Of a stretch of DNA of 64,000 bases, positions 1-12,100 are shown piece after piece. Source of the DNA: Perca fluviatilis (lineage: Eukaryota > Chordata > Actinopteri > Perciformes > Percidae); the NCBI RefSeq assembly GCF_010015445.1, contig NC_053134.1, positions 5,178,636 to 5,242,635 on the forward strand, given 5' to 3'. The notes beneath the pieces are model-generated. The model did no database searches. It saw only the letters and a list, made by a program, of their open reading frames with translations, and was not told the origin of the DNA. Position 1 is the first letter of the stretch, and each line of letters opens with the position of its first letter. Made by a program: the position numbers and the translations under genes.

Positions 1-509
1 TTACTGTTTAAACAGCCATTAGTAAAAATTACAACACAGACTGTACTCTGGGCACTATTACTCTTTTTATTTTGTGCTCACACTGAACAAGTGAACATGT
101 CTAAGAAGTCTGCTATAAGAATATCTAAATATCTAAAGGATTTTAGGTAATAAACTAATAATCCACCTTTGAAATATTTGCTTTATGCATGTACAAATGT
201 CTAGTGACAGTGTTTTAATGTGACGCTTTTATATTTTTCATTGTTTTAATATTGCACATTTCAATATCTTGATTTTTAGTTTGATTTTGCTTTATATTTG
301 CACTATTTAGAATCACTGTATTGTACATATTAGTAATATTTTTAATTGTATATATTACTTATCTTTCTTTATCTTATTTGTACATATTACTTATCTATTT
401 TTATTTTTTATTTTATATATTACTTATCCTTTTAATCTTTATTTGTATATATTTCTTATCTTTGTGTCCTTATTGCACATCCCTTAAGTTGCACATCCCC
501 ACAGCAAAA
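1..509. other. AT-rich intergenic DNA
   Basis: Nothing recognised. The 64-codon open frame at 321-515 is low-complexity T-rich sequence. Confidence 0.6.
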
Positions 510-1080
510 CAGTAGAACAGGTTAGCAGGTGAGCAGCTTCAACTATCTTGGACTCCTCATAGACAATAAACTCAGTCTCAGAGCACTTTTGTTTGTTGCC
601 CCCCCCCCCACACCTCCTGCTGTTGCTTTACAGAAGCGTAATCTGTCACCCCTGCTTCTTTACCATGTTAATCATCTCCAACAAAAACAAATTCACCAGC
701 ATCAGACACACTGCCCTTTCAAAATCATCTGTCTGCCCACTCCCAATCTCTCAGATGTGAACCTGAGAGCCGTCACACGCCTAGCAAATGTCATAGCAAA
801 TGACACTGATCACGCCCTTAATTAACACTTCACATGGTTTCCATCAGATACAGGACTCTCAAATGGAGACGAGCTGGTTTAAGCAGGAGTTTTGTGTCCT
901 CTGCAATAGAAGCCCCGAGCGATGCCACTGTTGGGAGCTGGGAAGATGAATGCATTTATTGAGATTTTGTGTACTGACTATATTTGTGTATGGCTGTTTG
1001 TGTATCTGCATGTTGCTGTGTGTTAATATACTGACTGTGGAAAGAAATATCCCTCCGGGACAATAAATCAATATCTATCT
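510..1080 (+). pseudogene. LINE 3'-end remnant
   Basis: Starts with a reverse-transcriptase thumb-like block FNYLGLLIDNKLSL, later KIICLPTPNLSDVNLRAVTR, and ends with a LINE-type tail (tccctccgggacaataaatc then tatct repeats). The reading frame is decayed and truncated at 5'. Confidence 0.6.
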
Positions 1081-1239
1081 CCACAACAAAGTCCATGTAC
1101 TGTATGTTGTACTCTAAATGTGAACTATGGGCCTGATGCAAGAAATATTTTTTTTTTCAACTTGGCGAATGCCATTGATTCATTTAATTAGATAATTTGC
1201 ATAGTCAACGCTTCTAAATAGCCATATGAGGCTCCATTT

Positions 1240-1913
1240 CAGGGGCGGCTTCTGGGTCTCCCGCCGCAAATGTTTTTTCAAAAGTCCCGAATCTTTTAGG
1301 GTTTTCAAAGAAATCTAATTTAATTTAGTAAACGTTCTTCTGTTGGCCTAATATTCAATTCAGAGTATTGAAGACCACATTTACTAGTCATTGTTGGGGG
1401 ATTCTTAATTTGCAATTAGAGCAGCCGAGATTATTATGGGATGGATTCAAGTGTAGCAGATGCAGAGTCAGCTAAACATTGATTTTGTAAACTCCACCAT
1501 TCTAAAAGAATGTGTTTCAAGATTAGTAATGCTGTTTACGCCAAATCCCCTTACCTTTACTTATGTAACTTAAAATAGTAACATCAAACAGTTTTAGCCT
1601 GATTTAGGTGGCAAGAGTGAAAATTAATCATCCTCGACATTAGTTGTGTTCTGATTTCAGAATGATAAAGACAGTTTATAAAAATGTGATATAAATTAGG
1701 CATGTAGGCTCTACAGGACTTTTTTTCCTTGGCAACCATCCTGTTTTTCCCAAATAATGTACAGACTTTAGGCATTCTATCAAATGGCTTCAAAAATAGT
1801 GATATGGTAAATATAGCTGCCGTAAATGGGGAAAAAACAGGGTAGCATTTCCCCGAGCCCCCCTTAGGTTTGGGCTGAGCCCCAAATGTTTACAACATCT
1901 GGCTCCGCCCCTG
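1240..1913. mobile_element. non-autonomous hAT element with perfect 8-bp duplication
   Basis: Left end caggggcggcttctgg and right end ctggctccgcccctg are inverted. The flanking 8-mer ctccattt occurs at 1232-1239 and 1914-1921. The 674 bp between show no transposase. Confidence 0.88.
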
Positions 1914-1921
1914 CTCCATTT

Positions 1922-2927
1922 GTTGCAAAAACCTAACACACCAGATTCTTGCTGTCGGAAATCAGCTCTCCAAAAGATAACGAACGTAGAAGTGTCAGTA
2001 GTTGTATTAGGCGACAAAAAACTATTAGACAGTATAACTATATCTGGCATCGACGTGTCATCAGATCAGTCACTGTACTCTGGTAGAAATAAAAGAAGGA
2101 GTGGTTTGAAATGAAGTGGATGCCAAAAAACATCTCTAAAAAGCAGTCCTGGAAAACGACAAGAGAATATTAAACACTGATGTTACACTGTCAGTTATAA
2201 TGGATGTGGTCATCTGGACAGCAGCCTGCATAAAAGCCAGAGGCAGCTGTTGGAGTGAGAGCATTTCTTTTCCAGCAACTACTGAACTGTAGCCTGTAAG
2301 CTGCTGTGCCAAAAAAAATAAGCCTATAAAATCAAAAACACTTCTCAAGCCTGTTAATAAATTGGCTAACCATGATGATGATGATAATATGGTGAAGAAA
2401 ATTTTAATTTTGCATTAACTTTATTGTCGATTTATATATTACTTTAGTCGATTTTGTATTTTATTGTAATTATAGCTAAACGTTAAAGCGTCAAAGCGTT
2501 AAAAATCTTACGTCAATATGCAGAAGGAGGCAGACTGTCTGTACATGACTTGTAAGATACTTCTGGACCACTCGTACGCGAAAATTGATGAATGCAACAT
2601 ATTCTCCTACAGTGAATCACTCGTACACGCTAACACAATTGTTCATCTGATTGGATGTTGCATGTGCCCGAGAGGAAGCAAATGGAAAAACAATGAAGAA
2701 CCTAAAACTGACCTTTGATTATTACTTATCAGCAGACAACACTGTGTCATCTCTTGTATGTAATGTGTGTTTTCAACTAATAAATTAAGGGACATGAACA
2801 AACTGGGTATTTATTGGTCCATTACTAAATCATTAACAGCAGTGTAATAATTCTCTCTGTGAGCGTTGGCAGCTGTATAATTTATTTACAGTAATCTCCG
2901 GCAAAAGATCTGTAAACTCCAGCGTGT

Positions 2928-2929
<2 letters not shown>
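1922..2929. other. intergenic DNA, nothing recognised
   Basis: No conserved frame, TIR or RNA gene seen. Short open frames lack protein-like features. Confidence 0.5.

Positions 2930-2987
<58 letters not shown>
2930..2987. repeat. (TG)n microsatellite
   Basis: Uninterrupted TG dinucleotides. Confidence 0.98.
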
Positions 2988-2990
<3 letters not shown>

Positions 2991-3136
2991 TCCCTTTGGT
3001 TTAATTAGCCACAATTATTTCCCCCCATAAGTATGTGGATGATACCTGGATGCTGAGCAGCTTAATTAAAGTGCAGTTTTACCGGTGATCCAGAGGTTGT
3101 CAAAACACTTGAACCAAGGGCTCTTAAGTAGTTTAA

Positions 3137-3708
3137 AGGTGCAGTAGGTAAGCCTTATAAAACTAAATTTCTGTCATATTTGCTGAAACTGCCCCTATGT
3201 TCGAGTAGAACTACATGAAGCAGTTCATTTAAAAAAAAATCTGGCTCCTCTGGCACCACCTACAGCCTGTAGTGTGATTTTCAAAAATCTACCGCTCCCT
3301 GTTCAGATGCACCAATCAGGGCCAGGGGGGTCTAACTGCGTGTCAATCACTGCTCATTAGGGCGTTGACTCTGATCTTCGTTATTCGAATATAATTTGAA
3401 TATTAAAACAAATCATGATATTCAAATGAATATTAGGCAGCCCTTAATATTCAAACCTGTTATGGGCATTATTTTTTGTAAATGTGGGCGGCAACGCACG
3501 TCTCTCGGCCGTGGCTTGCATTTCCCCCGACTCATCTCCTGGTTCTCCTTCTCCATAAACAGCATGAAATCAAGGAGAGGGTTAACTTCTCCTGCTCCAG
3601 ATTTCCCACCGTGGTCAGAAAGAACAGGGGAGACACTTTGTTTTTCTCACTAGGACTCTAGAGTCGCTACTCACTCTGACGCTACCGGTAATCACCATCA
3701 CTCTCTCA

Positions 3709-3739
<31 letters not shown>

Positions 3740-4237
3740 GCTGGACACACACACCAGCGCACGTAAGTATAAAGATCAGACCACTTACGTAGGCTACGGT
3801 GAAAGCTCCGAACTTCCTGTCGAAAGCATACTGTTTGTGTTTAATCCAGGGTCTGACTTTTAATAATAGTAACAATTTTAATAATTGTGTTTTTCTTCTG
3901 AAAACATCGTCTGCCTATTGACATTGACTGATACACTGCCCTCTGGTGAACAGAACATATACAACTTAAGTTCGATAAAAATATAGGTCTTACTGAAGGC
4001 ATTTAATGGTCAAAATATTATTAATAAATATTCAAATATATTCAAATATTAATATTAATAAACAAACTTCGAATATGATTTTTGGGCAAAAGTCAAAGCC
4101 CTACTGCTCATGCACACGCATTCATTCTCCCGAGACCGTTTTGGGCTTTAGCGGAAAGGGCGGAGGGACTGAGAAGTTGTTGATGTTCAAATTGTTTGGC
4201 TAAGTCCTGGATCTTCCCAACCCTACCTACAGCACCT
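3137..4237. mobile_element. TTAA-specific non-autonomous element
   Basis: TTAA at 3133-3136 and 4238-4241. Ends aggtgcagtaggtaag and (reversed) aggtgctgtaggtagg match. Inside are AT-rich segments built from ttcgaatat/attcaaat words and a short (CA)n. No transposase is seen. Confidence 0.85.
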
Positions 4238-4431
4238 TTAACTCAAGTTAGATGTAAAAGTATATTGAAAAGACTGAAGCAGGCAGAGCTAGGAGAAATG
4301 ACTTGAGGATGAACTCATTTTTCTTGTTACAGAATTTGCACAGCTTTGTGTTTTCCCTCCATGCTTTTCTCACAGATTTAAAAGAGCAGATTGTCAGTAA
4401 CTAAAACTAGATATAATTTATTTTGTTTGAT

Positions 4432-5612
4432 CAGAGGTGGAAGAAGTATTCAGATCCATTACTTGAATGCAAGTTCTAATACAACACTGTGAAAATACTC
4501 CAATACAAGTAAAAGTCCTGCCTTCAAAACATTCCTTAAGTAAATGTATGTATCAGCTTAATTTACTTAAAATGCTCATATTATGCTTTTTGGCTTTTCC
4601 CCTTTCCTTTATTGTGTTATATATCTTTTTTGTGCACGTTATAGGTTTACAAAGTGAAAAAGCCCAAAGCCCCCCCCAAAGGGACTTACCATCTCCAACA
4701 GAAAACACTGTTCACCAACTGCTCCAAACAGCTCTATTGTAGTCCAGCCTGTAACACATGTTATAATGCTCGCCTAGCTGCTAGCGTGGCACGCCCTCAG
4801 ACTAGCTAGCAGTACTTACTGCGCATATGCGTCTCCCAACAAAGATGGAACAGAAGTGTGATGCCTCACTCTGTAGCTAAAACAGAGAGCTCAACACACA
4901 GGGTGAAAAGAGGAGCTGCAGCAATGTGCAGTACAACAAAAATATGGTGTTTTCTAAAAAATTAAACCACATAAACCTATTCTGGTACAACCTCTAAATA
5001 CAATTATGAACCTGAAAATGAGCATAATATGAGCACTTTAAAGTACTCATTGTGCAGTAAAATGTTCAGTGTTTTCTAACTGATATTTCTGGAAGAATAT
5101 TCCTGCTGCATTAATATGTTGTATTTTCCTTCTGTAGATGTTTAAGGTTGTGCTCATTTGAACTCCTTTATATACTGTTAGATAGTTCGATGTACAGCAA
5201 TGCATCATATTCTGTGAGATCATCCTGTGTTTCTATGTTTGTAGCGTCCTGTGAGAACCACGTATCTCTAAAAAGTTCTCGGCTTTGTGACGATGCATTT
5301 TCCAGTTGATCCAAGAGGCTTTTTAAAGACTTTTTTTTTTAGATTAGGAGAGCTTAGCTCTCAACACATAAAGGAACACTCTATGTTTCAGTTTATCAAA
5401 AACATTCAACATCAACACATCTGGAGAGAACTGGACAGGAAATGGGATGAAAAACTGTCATCTGAAAAGTAACTAAAGCTGTCCGACAAAGTGGATTAAA
5501 AAGTACAATATTTACCTGAGATGTAGTGGAGTACAAGTATAAAGTTACACAACAAGGAAATACTCAAGTATAGTACAACTCAAGTATAGTACAAGTACCT
5601 TGAATTGGAGTG
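4432..5612. mobile_element. hAT-like relic, split by a TTAA element
   Basis: Begins gaggtggaagaagtattcag and tacaagtaaaagtcctgcct, a common fish hAT-type end, and ends in a run of acaagtat/actcaagta words typical of the opposite end. 4571-5037 is a later insertion. Confidence 0.55.
4571..5037. mobile_element. short TTAA element
   Basis: TTAA at 4567-4570 and 5038-5041. The TIRs are aatgctcatattatgc and (reversed) agtgctcatattatgc. 467 bp, no coding capacity. Confidence 0.85.
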
Positions 5613-5617
5613 GAGTA

Positions 5618-5775
5618 AGTTCAATTCAATTTTATGTATAGTATCAAATCATAACAAGAGTTATCTCTGGACACTTATATGGACACAGATAGAGTAGGTC
5701 TAGACCACACTCTATAATTTACAAAGACCCAACAATTCCATTAATTCCCCCAAGAGCAAGCATTTAGTGCACTTA
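5618..5775 (+). repeat. dispersed fish repeat, copy 1
   Basis: Reads ttcaattcaattttatgtat, gatagagtaggtctagacca and ccccaagagcaagcatttag. The same sequence recurs at 53606-54000. Confidence 0.75.
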
Positions 5776-5804
5776 GTTGCATTCCACCATGCACTGTGTT
5801 TGAT

Positions 5805-6386
5805 CAACCCGTTCTCACTCCGAACTTGTAAAATACGGACGTTTGGACCGTGGCTGTCAGCGTCTGAAGCGACGATAAAAGCGCCCTTCAGCGTGTTTGT
5901 AGAACGTACCCGGGAAAGCAGCAGCTACACGAGGTTTGAAGATGACGTAACGCTAAGAGTGACTACGTTAGCGAGTAGTATGTAAGGCCGAAATTCCGCA
6001 TAGGGAGGTTGGTGGGGGGGTGGATGGGTCAAACACAGGACTTTCACCCAGGAGACCGGGGATCGTGTCCAGTGTGTCACTTTTCCTAAAGTCGCTTTCT
6101 TCTTTTCCTAAACACAACCGTCCCGTTATTCCCACACGTCACCGAAACGTAAGCCCACCCACGACCTTTTCTTAAACCCAACCGCCCCTGTTATTCCCAC
6201 GTGTCACGGAAACGTAAGCCCACCCACGACCTTTTCATTAACATAACTGCGTCAAAAGGGACGCCAATAGTGCGTTTAGATGAAGTGCGTTATATGATGC
6301 TAAAGGAGACTTCTCGCGTCAATAACAACAACAAAGGCATCTGACCAAGCGTCCGTATTTTACGAGATGGGAGTGAGAATCTGTTG
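5805..6386. mobile_element. TIR element family A, copy 1
   Basis: Left end ttctcactccgaacttgtaa, then aatacggacg; right end cgtccgtattttacgagatg then gagtgagaa. A related copy in the opposite orientation lies at 14832-15215. It holds a tRNA-like B-box segment at about 6030-6080. Confidence 0.7.
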
Positions 6387-6790
6387 GTTTGATTAACCGC
6401 CATCAATAAACCAGCGCCTAAATGTTGATGCAGCGGGGGGACTGAGTACCCACTTAAAGCCACATCATTTCAGACTGGTTATCTTCTTCTCCAGTTCATA
6501 CACACCAGTATGAACTGTGGAGACAAACGTCTATGCCTGAATCATAAAGATAAACTGCTCCTCATCACATGTGAGTCACACAGTGTTGTTTAGTTTGCCT
6601 GTTCGCTGGTGTGTGCTGCCATCTAACGGCTGCTGGTTTATTCTGTGAGTAGACAAACGATGTGGCCAAAAGTACGTGGACAAATGAACACTACACCCAT
6701 ATGCCATAGTTGAGTTTCTGACTTTAAAAGCATGCACATTAGTCTGCTTTCCCCCAGATTTTGGAACCTGGCTGCAGGGATTTTTCTTAA

Positions 6791-7330
6791 CCCTTATGTT
6801 GTCTTCTGGGTCAAAACTGAAAATCAACCATTTGTTTTATGTTTTGGTCTCTTTTTTCTGACACTTTTGGCGCCTTTTTTTTTTTAAACATTCAACGCTT
6901 CCTTTCACTACCATATATGAACACCACTAACACCAACCTACTACCAGTATAGTTTTACACTTATTTTTGGAATTCATGGTCAATTACCTAATTTATAGGA
7001 AACTATACCTAATTCTTGAGTTAAAAAAGCAGAAATTATGAATTATTTAGACTAATATTAAAGGAAGGATAATCCCAGAAGGGTCAACGTTCAACGAGGA
7101 TACTGTTCCGAAAATGTAAAAAAAAAATTAAAATGCAAAACAATGTAATAAAACACCCAAAATTCAATTAAAGAGAACCGGTCTTTTGTTGATCTCGCAA
7201 AGCGCGTTGTATGGGATCATCCATCCATGTTATTTTTAGGTTATTAAAAATGGGTAGTTAAAAAGAAACCCATATTTCTGAGATAAACATTTTGAGAACG
7301 GGTCAAATTTGACCTGAAGACAACACAAGG
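6791..7330. mobile_element. TTAA-flanked element
   Basis: TTAA at 6787-6790 and 7331-7334. Ends cccttatgttgtcttctggg and (reversed) ccttgtgttgtcttcaggtc match with a one-base offset. Confidence 0.75.
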
Positions 7331-7334
7331 TTAA

Positions 7335-7875
7335 TCGCACACATGCATACGATGAAATGCGATGAAATGGCGGAAACTTGCAAAAATTGTGGGAATTTGC
7401 AAAAACTGCGGTTTGATGAAAAAGAGAACAAAAAGTGATTCCCCCAACACCCTGCTTTTCGATGATGTTCACATTGCCTAATTACGTCGCTTTCTGTTAA
7501 GATATATGTGACTTTTTTGCAACGAAAATGCAAGGATTATGAAATCATGCAAGCCCCGCATATTTTGCGCAGAAATCGGCAATTTATGCGGCGAAAGTGC
7601 GGCGTATTTGAAAAACTGCGGCCCCCGCATTAATATGCAGACTTTGGCTGATTATGAATTGAATTATGCGATCGCATAATCGTGTTTTTCTGGAGGGATT
7701 GTTTTATGTTGGTGTTACTTTTTAAGTATGTTGTATGATTATTTATCACAGATCTCTTTGTGTGGATAATTTGTGGGGGCACCAGTTGTCGTCCCTGCAG
7801 TGTCGTCGCAATATCTATATCGAGGTATTTGGTCGAAGATATCATTACTTTTTCTCCATATCGCCCAGCCCTATA
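7335..7875. repeat. degenerate transposon sequence with tgcgg/gaaat motifs
   Basis: Contains gatgaaatgcgatgaaatgg, aaaaactgcggcccccgcat, tatgcgatcgcataatcgtg and, at its end, tatcgcccagcccta, all words of common fish elements. Ends could not be fixed. Confidence 0.45.
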
Positions 7876-8399
7876 GTATACTATAACTTATATATATTCA
7901 CTGAATGATCGTGAAGATTTGAAATGAACTTTGGAATTTGACTTTTGAGCTATTCTTTTTTTTTTTTTTATTTCTTCTCTTTTTTATGATCTAGACTACT
8001 GCTTTCTTTCTATTGTGAACTATTGAAGATTTTGGGCTTTTATTAACCGATGTTTTGTTTATTTTTATTATTATGTTGCGAGTATGAATGTTATGTACAT
8101 AGGTTTATGTTTTGTTATACGTTTTTGTTTTTTTGTCATATTTTTATGAAATAATAGACCCAAGGAAGAGTAGCTTTTGTTTAAGACAGACAGAGGCTAA
8201 AGGGGCTCTTAATAAACAAAAAAACAAACCCTTCAAACCCATTTACCATTCTGCTATACCACTCTGTAAGCCTTTAAAAAAAACATCTCACTCTCTCTCT
8301 ATTGGCCTCCATCAGTTCTTTATGTAATGCACCAAAGCCCAACATAATAATAAAACATAACATAAATACTGATGACAACAGAACACAGGTTCCCGGGGT
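7876..8399. other. AT-rich intergenic DNA downstream of the tetraspanin gene
   Basis: Nothing recognised apart from T- and A-rich runs. Confidence 0.5.
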
Positions 8400-9060
8400 A
8401 TGGTCAAACTCTAGAGTTTATTCTGAAAGGACATGAGTGCAGATTTCACAATAAAACTAGTTCCTGTTACAGTATTTGTCTTCCATTTAAATAATTTGTC
8501 CCTTTTTGTTTTTAATGGTGGTGGGGTGTTCACTGTTTGTGGGAGATCTGAAAACCCTGAGCCTTGGTTTGTCACATCCTCAGTGAAACTGAAATGAATC
8601 ACTGCTATTGTTGGCTAAACTATTGTTTTTTGAACGCAGTGGATGTTATGACCTCCTCGGGTTAATAAAAATATGTCACATGTGGTGAATGTTGAGCATG
8701 GTGACTGATCCTTGTGTACAATATGTCTCTGTTGCATGGGACTAGTATATTACTGCATTCCATCAGATAACACAAAATCGATACAATAAATCACAAAAAA
8801 ATAAATGTTTGCTATTCAAGCAATATTCTCTACAATAGAAAGCTGAAAGTAAAAAAAAACTTCTGTGAGGCAGCACAAAACCCCTAAAATGAAATCATCC
8901 TGCAGCATGCCACATCGTCCCTCTATCTCCTGCCCACCCTGCTTGCCCTCTCTTAGAAACCATAAATGGCAGTAAAAAGCAAATAAGAAGAGATCTTGTA
9001 TTGACCACTGAGTCCTCATATTACAGTGCAGAGGTAAAGGTCAGGGGTAAAGGTTTTCTT
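8400..9060 (-). other. tspan8: tetraspanin 3' untranslated region
   Basis: The stretch between the stop codon and the first AATAAA downstream on the minus strand. No open frame or repeat is seen. The exact cleavage point is not known. Confidence 0.6.
8417..8422 (-). terminator. tspan8: polyadenylation signal AATAAA
   Basis: AATAAA on the minus strand about 640 nt after the tetraspanin stop codon. It is the most plausible transcript end for that gene. Confidence 0.55.
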
Positions 9061-9153
9061 TTAATAGCCCTTCATGGCGATGGATGTTCCTCCGGAGCTG
9101 TCGTACCGTTTGACCTGATGGATCATCAGGATGGTGATCAGCAGGCCCAGCAG
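9061..9153 (-). CDS. tspan8: tetraspanin coding exon 9 with stop
   Basis: Encodes residues 216-245: the end of membrane segment 4 and a cytoplasmic tail ending IAMKGY, then TAA at 9063-9061. The acceptor is ttaacag. Confidence 0.88.
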   Translation of the reverse strand: MLGLLITILMIHQVKRYDSSGGTSIAMKGY

Positions 9154-12100
9154 CTGTTAAGGACAGGTAGTCGGTTAGAAAGACAGACAGGTGACCAGCG
9201 CAGTAGATAAGCCATCAGACACCTTAAATTCACTCAGTTGTGAAATACAATATGCAATCAACCATGTGCAATCCGCCCTGCGTACAACAACTGTTAAAAA
9301 TTTAAATTCTGACTGGAAGCCAACAGCTGTTATAAAGATAATTTTCCTTGGTTTACAGTTCGCATAAGCAGTTCAATCAGTTGTTGGACTTTCTTATCTC
9401 TTGTCAGCAGCAGCTGAGTGCAGTTCTTCACCTAAAATAGTATATAATATAATGGCGGTTGGTTCTGGAAATATTTTTCACTTTAAACATCAATGTAAAT
9501 GTTTTTACTGAGATCTTTCTTCCTATAGACACAACAATCTCCTAACTGTTAGCTCGGCAATCATTGAAGAAACATTTCTTTACATTTGAAAGTATTCAAA
9601 CCCGAACCCCATCTAAGCCTGAAGCTTTACGCAAAAAAGCAGCCCAAAGTCAATCTAAAATCTGATACTTTGTTGGTACTGACACTTTTGAGGCCAGCTT
9701 GTATGTTGTATTTCCAGCTTGGCTAACACTAACATTAGATATCTGAATAAACAGTTCCTAACTACATAATATTGACTTCTTTAGGGGTCAAAAGGCAATT
9801 TTTTTGAATTTGGATTTAACAGTAGCTTGTCCTGGATTACTTGACTCAGGGTGTCATAGAAAAGATTGAAGACCTGCTTGTGACATGCAAAACAATAACT
9901 TTATGCCGCCACTTAGTAGAGTCAACCTGAACTGTAGCAAATTAAGATACATTAGGATTAAGGCTTTGTTGTTACATTTGGGGACAAAACACAGCACCAT
10001 AGTTGCTGAATCCATGAAAAAGTGACAGATACAGTCACAAAACATGCTAAAACACAAAGGAGAATGAGAGTGGAGCTTACTGCAGTGACAGCAAATCCAA
10101 AGCAGAAGCCCATGGAGACCTGGAATAAGATGTCGATATACATAAAGATGAATTCACCGCAGCCCTGCAGGAGAAGACATGGAGAAAGGGTCATTATCTG
10201 GAAACATCACTGACTGTTGAATTGGATGGTGTCTTGATTGGTTGGTTGATTGATTGAATACCTTTGCATAGATTTGGTCTGGGCCGCTGATTCCCTGCAA
10301 GAAAACAATATGAAGATGGTCATCATAACAAGAAAAGAAAAACAGTCTGTCTTCTGTCAAGGACCAGAAATAAAAAGTATGTATTTGAAAAAAGGCATTT
10401 TAGACTTGAGTGAAGAACACATAGTACAGACTAGTTTGTTTAAAGCATACTGAATCCATAATTCATCCAGTATTTCCCATTAAAAGTATTGCCCCCAGAC
10501 TTATTTTGCTGCTTAGAGCTTTACTAATCTATATCCGCGATGTCCCACGTCCGGAATTTTTCCGGTGCTGCAGGATGTTCCACTGGATGCATTGTCTTTT
10601 CGCCGATGTCCGTTTCCTTCCGTTTTCTTTGTGTTGGAATTTAAACTCCTAAGCCTATGGTTAAATGCTCCTCGGATCTCTGCAGGGTAAATCCAGACAG
10701 TTAGATAGACTATCTGTCCAATCTGAGTTTTCTCTCGCATGACTAAAACAACTTTTGAACGTACACACGTTCCACCAAAACAGTTCTAGGCTATTTTGCA
10801 GCATGATCTTAGCGCCGCCCATGACGATTGTGATTGGTTTAAAGAAATACCAATTGACCTTCCTCCGCAGCACTGTGGAGGAATTCAGTATCTTGATCAA
10901 GTACACTTCAATATGTGGACAGCACCTGGGAAGTACCTGGGAATGGAACCACCAACCATCTCTATCACCTGTGTCGCAGACGCCTCTAACCATACACAAT
11001 TTTTGGTACATTTAGTTACGAAAAATAGCCATTGATTTTTTCCAGTTGTTTACATACCAAAATTGGAACTTGAAACAATATCACCGAAACCTAAAACTCA
11101 TGTACCAAATCCCTAAACCAAGTCTGCAAAATTGCAAGCACAATTCCTGCATTACACTCAGTGTTCAATTCTGTATCACACTTTTTGCAAAACGCCAATC
11201 AAAGATCCAAGATCTATTCACCAGTTGGAAACACCCACTCCTCACAGGTGTAAACTCTAGTTGCTGAAGTGTGCACAATCTGAAGAGCTTTAGCACTATA
11301 AGGCCACAGATGAGCTCCCCTGTTTTAGAGAAAAATGGGAGTCAATGTTGAAGCAAGAGCTAGAGTTAGATGCAGTGCTGTGGCCAGACCAAAATAGGAG
11401 GCGTGATGCAGCCTGATTTCTTTTGTCCTACATTTTGCATGTGTGTTTGTCTTTTTGTGTTTAGAGTTTTGAAAGAATTAGTCACCTTCATTTGTAATTT
11501 TTGAACAGTGAACCCTTTATCTTACAGCATGTTTTCCTGGTTTTCTCCTCTTGGATATGAAAAGTGGTACATGCAAAAGACAAGTGTTCAAATTGGAAAT
11601 AAATGGCAATTTTGTTTTTGTTTTGTTTTGTTACTGTATTGCATTTGTGTGTTTGTTTATTTATATTGGAGTAGGTATACTGTGACAATCTTTTACAACC
11701 AACCACAGTGTAACACTGAGAATGCAAAAGGCAAAAACCTACTGATGGGATATTCATAGTAGAGTTTTGTGTTGAGCACATCAGTGTGCTGTTTGTTGGT
11801 AGACAGAGCTATTCATCTGACTTGTGTGTGTCATTTTGATGCAAAAAAAAATGTTTTGAAAGAGATGTAATAGTTTTGAATGCAGTGTTTGTTTTTGCTA
11901 GGGACTTGTTGAGTTTACCATTTTGTGTTTGCGATTTTGTGTTTTTTACAGTTTTGGGGAAATCAGCCAAGGATTCAGCAAACGTGTGCAACCAAAAGAA
12001 GAAAATAAAAGAAAGTAAGACTCACTGAATTCCTATATGAATTCCTATATTTTGAAACCTGCTCTTTTCATTCAGTTTCATTTGAGAAAACCAACCTGAG

